Source of the DNA: Betaproteobacteria bacterium SG8_40
GTDB lineage: Bacteria > Pseudomonadota > Gammaproteobacteria > Burkholderiales > Eutrophovitaceae
Assembly: GCA_001304425.1 (NCBI GenBank)
Contig: LJTS01000052.1
Span: 1 to 11,528 of the forward strand
Reading direction: 5' to 3'
DNA: 11,528 nt
Position numbers and translations under genes: made by a program. Below are positions 7,736-11,528 of this stretch, piece by piece. Position 1 is the stretch's first letter, and each line of letters begins with the position of its first letter. The notes below the pieces were generated by a model. That model was not told where the DNA came from, made no database searches, and saw only the letters and a list, made by a program, of their open reading frames with translations.

Positions 7736-7769
7736 ATAGTATGAACCAGATGTTGCAGATTTGTGACAT
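7736..7769 (-). promoter_or_regulatory. Candidate Pho box and -10 of the phoBR promoter
   Basis: Read on the minus strand, ATGTCACAAATCTGCAAC (7769 to 7752) has the layout of a Pho box: two 7-base half sites, ATGTCAC and CTGCAAC, each matching five of seven consensus positions (CTGTCAT/C), separated by the AT-rich four-base spacer AAAT. A -10-like TACTAT (7741 to 7736) lies exactly ten bases further on, the distance used in E. coli Pho promoters where the box replaces the -35 element. The -10 ends 35 bases before the phoB start codon. The match is imperfect, and no transcription start is known. Confidence 0.5.
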
Positions 7770-7772
7770 CTG
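7747..7772. repeat. Inverted repeat overlapping the putative Pho box
   Basis: CAGATGT (7747-7753) and ACATCTG (7766-7772) are exact 7-bp reverse complements with a 12-base spacer in the divergent phoB/DUF971 control region. It spans the proposed Pho box, and TGACAT also occurs twice at a 7-base period here (7764-7769 and 7771-7776). The dyad could be a dimeric repressor operator or coincidental to overlapping PhoB half sites. Confidence 0.35.
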
Positions 7773-7856
7773 ACATATTTGACGGATCGATTCCCTGATT
7801 TCCTTGACCCGGTATCATCGCGGCCCGGGTGCATGCACACAACAAGCGGGAACTGT

Positions 7857-7886
7857 TTAAGTGAGAACCAATTAAGTGAGAACCGA
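7857..7886 (+). repeat. 15-bp tandem duplication at the DUF971 gene start
   Basis: TTAAGTGAGAACCAA (7857-7871) is followed at once by TTAAGTGAGAACCGA (7872-7886), 14 of 15 bases identical. Each copy carries TAA immediately followed by GTG in the frame of the downstream gene. The first copy therefore encodes a four-codon peptide, MRTN, ending in TAA (7873-7875), and the second restarts translation at GTG 7876. Confidence 0.85.
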
Positions 7887-8262
7887 TGTGACTGGCGCGC
7901 AAAAAGGCACACGCCGACCGACCGATATCATCCTCCACCAGCAATCGCGGATGCTGGAAATCGCTTTTGATGACGGCAATCGATACAAGCTGTCCTGCGA
8001 ATACCTGCGTGTCAGTTCTCCTTCGGCGGAGGTGCGCGGCCACGGCACCGGACAGGAAGTGCTGCAAACCGGCAAGAGGGGCGTAAGCATCACGGCAATC
8101 GAGCCGGTCGGAAACTACGCGATCAAGCTGGTGTTCAGTGACGGCCACGATACCGGGTTATATTCGTGGGATTACCTGTATTCCCTCGGTGCCGACCATG
8201 ACAGCCTGTGGAACGAATACCTCCAGCGCCTCGAGAAAGCGGGCGCCAGCCGTGATGCCTGA
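7876..8262 (+). CDS. DUF971 (GBBH-like N-terminal domain) protein
   Basis: This 128-residue protein consists of a single DUF971 domain (about 14-110), the fold also found at the N-terminus of gamma-butyrobetaine hydroxylase and the C-terminus of plant HCF101. Family landmarks are PTDIILHQQSR (15-25), SPSAEVRGHG (48-57), GQEVLQTGKR (59-68), and FSDGHDTGLYSWDYL (87-101). The biochemical role is not established. It sits 18 bases before ubiE and is almost certainly cotranscribed with the ubiquinone genes; I recall the same pairing in other proteobacteria, which suggests but does not prove a link to quinone synthesis. The start is uncertain: GTG 7876 follows an in-frame TAA directly, GTG 7888 would remove four residues, and neither has a strong ribosome site. 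The conserved domain is complete with either start. Confidence 0.88.
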   Translation: MRTDVTGAQKGTRRPTDIILHQQSRMLEIAFDDGNRYKLSCEYLRVSSPSAEVRGHGTGQEVLQTGKRGVSITAIEPVGNYAIKLVFSDGHDTGLYSWDYLYSLGADHDSLWNEYLQRLEKAGASRDA

Positions 8263-8280
8263 GCGCCTGGGAGCGGGCCG

Positions 8281-9015
8281 ATGAGCAAGACCACCGACTT
8301 CGGTTTTGAGAGCGTAGAAGAAGAGCGCAAGGCCGGCAAAGTCGCCGGCGTCTTCAGTTCGGTGGCGGGACGCTATGACCTGATGAATGATCTGATGTCC
8401 GGCGGCCTGCACCGGCTCTGGAAGCGTTTTGCCGTCGAGCTGTCGGGTGTGAGCGAGGGCGCACGCGTGCTCGACGTAGCCGGCGGCACCGGAGACGTTG
8501 CACGCTTGCTGGCGCGCCGTGCCGGATCGACCGGCCAGGTCTGGCTGACGGATATCAATGCCGACATGCTCGTGCGCGGCCGCGACCGCCTGATCGACTC
8601 CGGCCATGCGCTGCCGGCCGTGCGCTGCGATGCCGAGAAACTGCCTTATCCGGGAGACTATTTCGATTGCGTATCGGTGGCGTTCGGCTTGCGCAACATG
8701 ACCCGAAAGGAAGCGGCGCTAAAGGAAATGTTGCGTGTGCTGCGTCCCGGAGGGCGGCTGCTGGTGCTCGAATTCTCTGCCGTATGGAAACCGCTGGCAC
8801 CACTCTATGACGTTTACTCGTTCAAGGTTTTGCCGCTGCTCGGCAAGTTGATTGCGAATGACGCCGACAGCTACCGTTATCTCGCCGAGTCAATTCGCAT
8901 GCACCCGGCGCAAGCGGAACTGGCAGACATGATGCGCGGCGCCGGTTTCGCGAAAGTCGACTACTTCAACCTCGCTGCCGGCGTTGTCGCACTGCATCGC
9001 GGCTTCAAGGATTGA
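8281..9015 (+). CDS. ubiE: UbiE, ubiquinone/menaquinone C-methyltransferase
   Basis: The 244-residue product is a class I SAM-dependent methyltransferase that C-methylates the demethyl-methoxy-benzoquinol intermediate of ubiquinone and demethylmenaquinol in menaquinone synthesis. Motifs seen: the UbiE signature YDLMNDLMSGGLHRLW (32-47), SAM motif I DVAGGTGD (65-72), DIN (91-93) as the acidic strand-2 end, AFGLRNM (134-140), and RVLRPGG (152-158). Length is close to E. coli UbiE (251). ATG 8281 has the good ribosome site GGGAG (8269-8273) seven bases upstream. It lies between the DUF971 gene (18 bases) and ubiJ (10 bases), an operon arrangement. Whether this organism also makes menaquinone cannot be told from the window. 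Confidence 0.96.
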   Translation: MSKTTDFGFESVEEERKAGKVAGVFSSVAGRYDLMNDLMSGGLHRLWKRFAVELSGVSEGARVLDVAGGTGDVARLLARRAGSTGQVWLTDINADMLVRGRDRLIDSGHALPAVRCDAEKLPYPGDYFDCVSVAFGLRNMTRKEAALKEMLRVLRPGGRLLVLEFSAVWKPLAPLYDVYSFKVLPLLGKLIANDADSYRYLAESIRMHPAQAELADMMRGAGFAKVDYFNLAAGVVALHRGFKD

Positions 9016-9025
9016 GATTCAGGCA

Positions 9026-9625
9026 ATGCTGAATGAAATCGTTCTTGGCACCTCACGTCATCTTCTGGCCCCGGCACAATGGGCCCGGTCGCGCCTGGGC
9101 CAACACGCCGGCAAGCAGGTTCGCATCGAGTTGTTGCTCGCGCCTGCACCCATCGTGTTGCGCATCGGCACCGATGGTTATCTCGAACGCGGCGATCCCG
9201 ATGCCACGCCTGACCTGGTGATCAGGCTGACGCCGGCGGCAGCGGCGAGATGGCTGTCGGATCGCGAGGCCGCGTGGCGCGAAGCAAGGGTCGAGGGTGA
9301 CATGGAACTCGCCGCGGCGGTGTCGCACGTGTTCAGCAACCTGCGCTGGGATTACGAGGAGGATCTGAGCAAGCTGGTTGGCGACGTAGCGGCGCACCGG
9401 CTTGCCGGTGGCGCGCGCCGCATGTCCGTCTGGCCAGCCGAGGCCGCCGAATCATTGGCGCGCGCCGTCGCCGAGTACCTCGGTGAGGAACGCCATGCGC
9501 TTGCAACGCCGTTGGCCGTCGAGGAGTTCACCGCCGAAGTCGACGAGCTTCGCGATGCGGTCGAGCGGCTCGACAAACGCATAGACAGGCTGGCACGCCG
9601 TCTGGACGAGACAGCACCCGGCTAA
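9026..9625 (+). CDS. ubiJ: UbiJ, SCP2-domain ubiquinone biosynthesis factor
   Basis: The 199-residue protein matches UbiJ (formerly YigP), a lipid-binding accessory subunit of the soluble ubiquinone-synthesis metabolon, and has E. coli UbiJ-like length (201). An SCP2 sterol-carrier-type domain covers about 15-105, including the VEGD turn (89-92). A conserved middle LRWDYEEDLSKLVGD (106-120) follows, and the C-terminus (about 166-195) is a charged helix rich in Glu, Arg and Leu that probably forms a coiled coil. The start ATG 9026 is ten bases after the ubiE stop; the frame remains open upstream into ubiE but the family N-terminus (MLNEIVLG) fits ATG 9026. ubiB follows after 13 bases. Identity rests on SCP2 features plus the ubiE-ubiJ-ubiB order, which is strong. 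Confidence 0.92.
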   Translation: MLNEIVLGTSRHLLAPAQWARSRLGQHAGKQVRIELLLAPAPIVLRIGTDGYLERGDPDATPDLVIRLTPAAAARWLSDREAAWREARVEGDMELAAAVSHVFSNLRWDYEEDLSKLVGDVAAHRLAGGARRMSVWPAEAAESLARAVAEYLGEERHALATPLAVEEFTAEVDELRDAVERLDKRIDRLARRLDETAPG

Positions 9626-9638
9626 GCGCGATTGCCCG

Positions 9639-11162
9639 ATGCAATTACTGCGCTTTCTGAGAATTCTCGCCGTCTCCCTGCGCTTCGGGCTCGACGAATT
9701 CGCCATGACGCATGGCCGCTTGCGCTTCTTGCGCGCGCCGGTGCGCATGCTGTTGTTCTGGCGCACTCTCGAGCGTCCGCGCGGCGAGCGGCTGCGCCTG
9801 GCTCTGGAAACGCTCGGTCCGATTTTCGTCAAATTCGGCCAGGTGCTGTCGACCCGGCGAGATCTGATTCCGGCCGACATTGCCGATGAACTGGCCCGGT
9901 TGCAGGACCGGGTGCCGCCGTTCCCCTCTGACGAGGTGCAGGCGATCCTCGAGCGTGTTTATGCCGGCCACGATGGCGGCGTGTTCGCCAGTTTCGATCC
10001 GGTGCCGGTAGCAAGTGCGTCCGTAGCGCAGGTGCATTTTGCCGTCTTGCATGACGGCAAAGAGGTTGCCGTCAAGGTGTTGCGGCCGGGCATTCTCAAA
10101 ACCATCGAGCATGACGTCGGTTTGATGCGAGTCGCGGCGGCCTCGATAGAGCGTTTCTGGGCTGACGGCAAGCGTCTCAAGCCGCGCGAGGTTGTCGACG
10201 AGTTTCGCAAGCACCTGGAAATAGAGCTGGACCTGATGCGCGAGGCGGCCAGCGCGAGCCAGTTGCGCCGGAATTTCGCCGGCTCGCCCTTGTTGGCCGT
10301 GCCTGAGGTGCACTGGGATTACTGCGCGACCGAAGTCATGGTGATGCAGCGCATGTCGGGCACGCCGATCAGCCAGGTCGCCCGGCTGCGCGAGCAGGGT
10401 ATCGACCTCGAACGGCTGGCCAGGGCCGGAGTGGAGATATTCTTCACCCAGGTGTTTCGCGACGGCTTCTTCCACGCCGACATGCATCCGGGCAACATCC
10501 TCGTTGGTCCCGACGGACGTTACGTGGCGCTGGACTTTGGCATCATGGGCACGCTGACGGATGTCGACAAGAATTATCTGGCGCAGAATTTTCTGGCGTT
10601 TTTCCGCCGCGATTACCGGCGCGTTGCCCAGGCGCATGTCGATGCCGGCTGGGTGCCGGCCGACACGCGTGTCGACGAGTTCGAATCCGCCATCAGGGCG
10701 GTTTGCGAACCGATTTTCGACAAGCCGCTGAAAGAGATTTCTTTCGGCAAGCTTCTGTTGCGTCTGTTCCAGACGTCGCGGCGATTCAATGTCGAAATCC
10801 AGCCGCAGCTGGTCCTGCTGCAGAAGACGCTACTTAATATTGAAGGTTTGGGACGCGATCTCGATCCGGACCTGGACTTGTGGAAAACCGCCAAGCCTTA
10901 CCTCGAGCGCTGGATGTCCGAACAGGTCGGTATCCAGGGCCTCATTGAAAACCTGCGGAAGGAAGTGCCTTACTGGTCGACGTTGTTGCCGCAATTGCCT
11001 CGTTTGTTGCATGCCTACCTCTCAGCCAACGAGGCATCCGGTCACCAACCCCAGCTTAAGGAAATCACCCGAAAGTATCGCCGGGCCAACACATTGCTGA
11101 TATGCACCAGCCTTGTGTTGGCGGGGGTTACCGGCGCGCTTCTGCTCCTGCTGTTGCGCTGA
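9639..11162 (+). CDS. ubiB: UbiB, atypical kinase/ATPase for ubiquinone biosynthesis
   Basis: The 507-residue protein belongs to the UbiB/ABC1/ADCK atypical kinase family, required for ubiquinone synthesis and thought to act as an ATPase extracting or delivering quinone lipids. All family marks are present: KFGQ (65-68), the alanine-rich ATP loop VASASVAQ (124-131), K146 in VAVKV, HADMHPGN (279-286) with catalytic-loop D281 and N286, and DFG (299-301), where E. coli has DCG. The sequence aligns with E. coli UbiB from the start, supporting ATG 9639 although its ribosome site is weak. The C-terminus has one hydrophobic helix (about 485-507) and stops there, whereas E. coli UbiB (546) has two. 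A strong hairpin begins six bases after the stop codon, so the short end looks natural rather than frameshifted. Last gene of the DUF971-ubiE-ubiJ-ubiB group. Confidence 0.96.
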   Translation: MQLLRFLRILAVSLRFGLDEFAMTHGRLRFLRAPVRMLLFWRTLERPRGERLRLALETLGPIFVKFGQVLSTRRDLIPADIADELARLQDRVPPFPSDEVQAILERVYAGHDGGVFASFDPVPVASASVAQVHFAVLHDGKEVAVKVLRPGILKTIEHDVGLMRVAAASIERFWADGKRLKPREVVDEFRKHLEIELDLMREAASASQLRRNFAGSPLLAVPEVHWDYCATEVMVMQRMSGTPISQVARLREQGIDLERLARAGVEIFFTQVFRDGFFHADMHPGNILVGPDGRYVALDFGIMGTLTDVDKNYLAQNFLAFFRRDYRRVAQAHVDAGWVPADTRVDEFESAIRAVCEPIFDKPLKEISFGKLLLRLFQTSRRFNVEIQPQLVLLQKTLLNIEGLGRDLDPDLDLWKTAKPYLERWMSEQVGIQGLIENLRKEVPYWSTLLPQLPRLLHAYLSANEASGHQPQLKEITRKYRRANTLLICTSLVLAGVTGALLLLLLR

Positions 11163-11167
11163 CGCAA

Positions 11168-11196
11168 CACGAGCGAGGCGTTCTGCCTCGTTCGTG
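11168..11196 (+). terminator. Hairpin ending the ubi cluster, probable terminator
   Basis: CACGAGCGAGGC (11168-11179) pairs with GCCTCGTTCGTG (11185-11196) over twelve base pairs with one G-T wobble and a five-base loop, starting six bases after the ubiB stop. The following ACATTTAATC is only a weak T tract, so termination may be imperfect or the hairpin may mainly protect the 3' end. The rest of the gap to 11333 shows no promoter I can defend. Confidence 0.7.
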
Positions 11197-11333
11197 ACAT
11201 TTAATCAAACCGTCACAATTGACCGCGACAATGCGCGGGTTCGCCACTTGGTTGCGATTCGCTCTGCCTTTGTCGATTCGGCCAGGAAACGGCGTGAACA
11301 ACGCAATCGTATTTTTCGACTCAGGAGATCCAA

Positions 11334-11528
11334 ATGAAAGTTTGTCAGAAAGAGGGAGCGCGGAAACTCATTCTCGCAGCCTCGATCGCAGCGATGTTCG
11401 GCGTTGCCACGAGCCCGGCGCTGGCCGAAGATTACGCCTTGATCGACAAGCTGTACGAGAAGGGCGTGCTCACCGAGGACGAGTACAACGAACTGAATGC
11501 CAAGGAAGAGGCCGATAAGGGCAAGGAT
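11334..11528 (+). CDS. Secreted/outer-membrane protein, N-terminal part (porin-like), cut by window edge
   Basis: The reading frame is open from ATG 11334 to the window end (65 codons, no stop). A strong ribosome site AGGAG (11323-11327) lies six bases upstream. The product has a classical Sec signal peptide: a basic start (K2, K6, R10, K11), a hydrophobic core (about 12-27) and a cleavage site after SPALA (27-31). The mature start EDYALIDKLYEKGVLTEDEY (32-51) and the acidic, lysine-rich stretch that follows resemble the short N-terminal helix seen in trimeric porins of the OprO/OprP (phosphate-selective) and related groups, in which phrases like 'L..kGvlt..E...L' are common. No beta-barrel sequence is within view, so the porin call is inference. 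Another periplasmic protein with a SHOCT-like or coiled-coil N-terminus is possible. Confidence 0.75.
   Translation, partial: MKVCQKEGARKLILAASIAAMFGVATSPALAEDYALIDKLYEKGVLTEDEYNELNAKEEADKGKD

Noticed and set aside
7804..7818. TTGACC and TATCAT as a promoter for the DUF971-ubi cluster
   Set aside because: TATCAT (7813-7818) is a fair -10, but TTGACC sits only three bases before it, TTGACG at 7779 is 28 bases away, and nothing at 16-18 bases looks like a -35.
9645..10637. Open frame of 330 codons on the minus strand opposite ubiB
   Set aside because: Mirror frame of conserved ubiB codons; no plausible product or promoter.
11210..11227. CCGTCAC-AATT-GACCGCG as a Pho box for the secreted protein gene
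   Set aside because: The first half site and spacer look right, but the second half site fails and no -10 lies at the required distance.

Overview
The window looks like an ordinary chromosomal stretch of a high-GC (roughly 60% by eye) proteobacterium, most likely a betaproteobacterium. The reasons are the very large DUF3683/FAD/Fe-S dehydrogenase, which I know mainly from Burkholderiales, Rhodocyclales and Nitrosomonadales; the DUF971-ubiE-ubiJ-ubiB ubiquinone cluster; and an E. coli-type PhoB/PhoR pair. I see no integrase, transposase, plasmid gene, CRISPR array or defence system, and gene packing is tight throughout.

Layout. Positions 1-120 hold a complete tRNA-Arg(CCG) with encoded CCA, followed by a strong intrinsic terminator. 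Two small plus-strand genes come next: a YtoQ-family protein (251-691) and a YqaA-like four-helix membrane protein (730-1131). They are followed by a 1291-residue fusion flavoprotein (1220-5095) combining a DUF3683 head, an FAD-binding hydroxyacid dehydrogenase module, two cysteine-rich [4Fe-4S] motifs and two CCG domains, and then by a HIT-family hydrolase (5121-5555) 25 bases downstream. The HIT gene converges on the minus-strand phoB-phoR operon (7700 down to 5552); the two stop codons share the tetranucleotide CTAG. A 175-base divergent region (7701-7875) separates phoB from the plus-strand cluster DUF971 protein (7876-8262), ubiE, ubiJ and ubiB (to 11162). A long hairpin closes that cluster. 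The window ends inside a new secreted protein gene (from 11334) with a clear signal peptide and a porin-like N-terminus.

How the genes relate. UbiE is the C-methyltransferase of ubiquinone (and menaquinone) synthesis. UbiJ is its lipid-binding accessory factor and UbiB the atypical kinase/ATPase of the same pathway, so this block builds the quinone pool. The large flavoprotein is probably a membrane-associated 2-hydroxyacid dehydrogenase passing electrons through Fe-S clusters to that pool, although its substrate cannot be read from sequence. PhoR/PhoB sense phosphate limitation. A Pho-box-like element with a -10 at the expected distance lies before phoB and suggests autoregulation.

Nothing here is convincingly an undescribed system. 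The points most worth checking are the domain-fused dehydrogenase with a long internal insertion, a 15-bp tandem duplication that duplicates the stop/start junction of the DUF971 gene, the predicted Pho box, the short single-helix tail of UbiB, and the truncated outer-membrane-type protein at the right edge.
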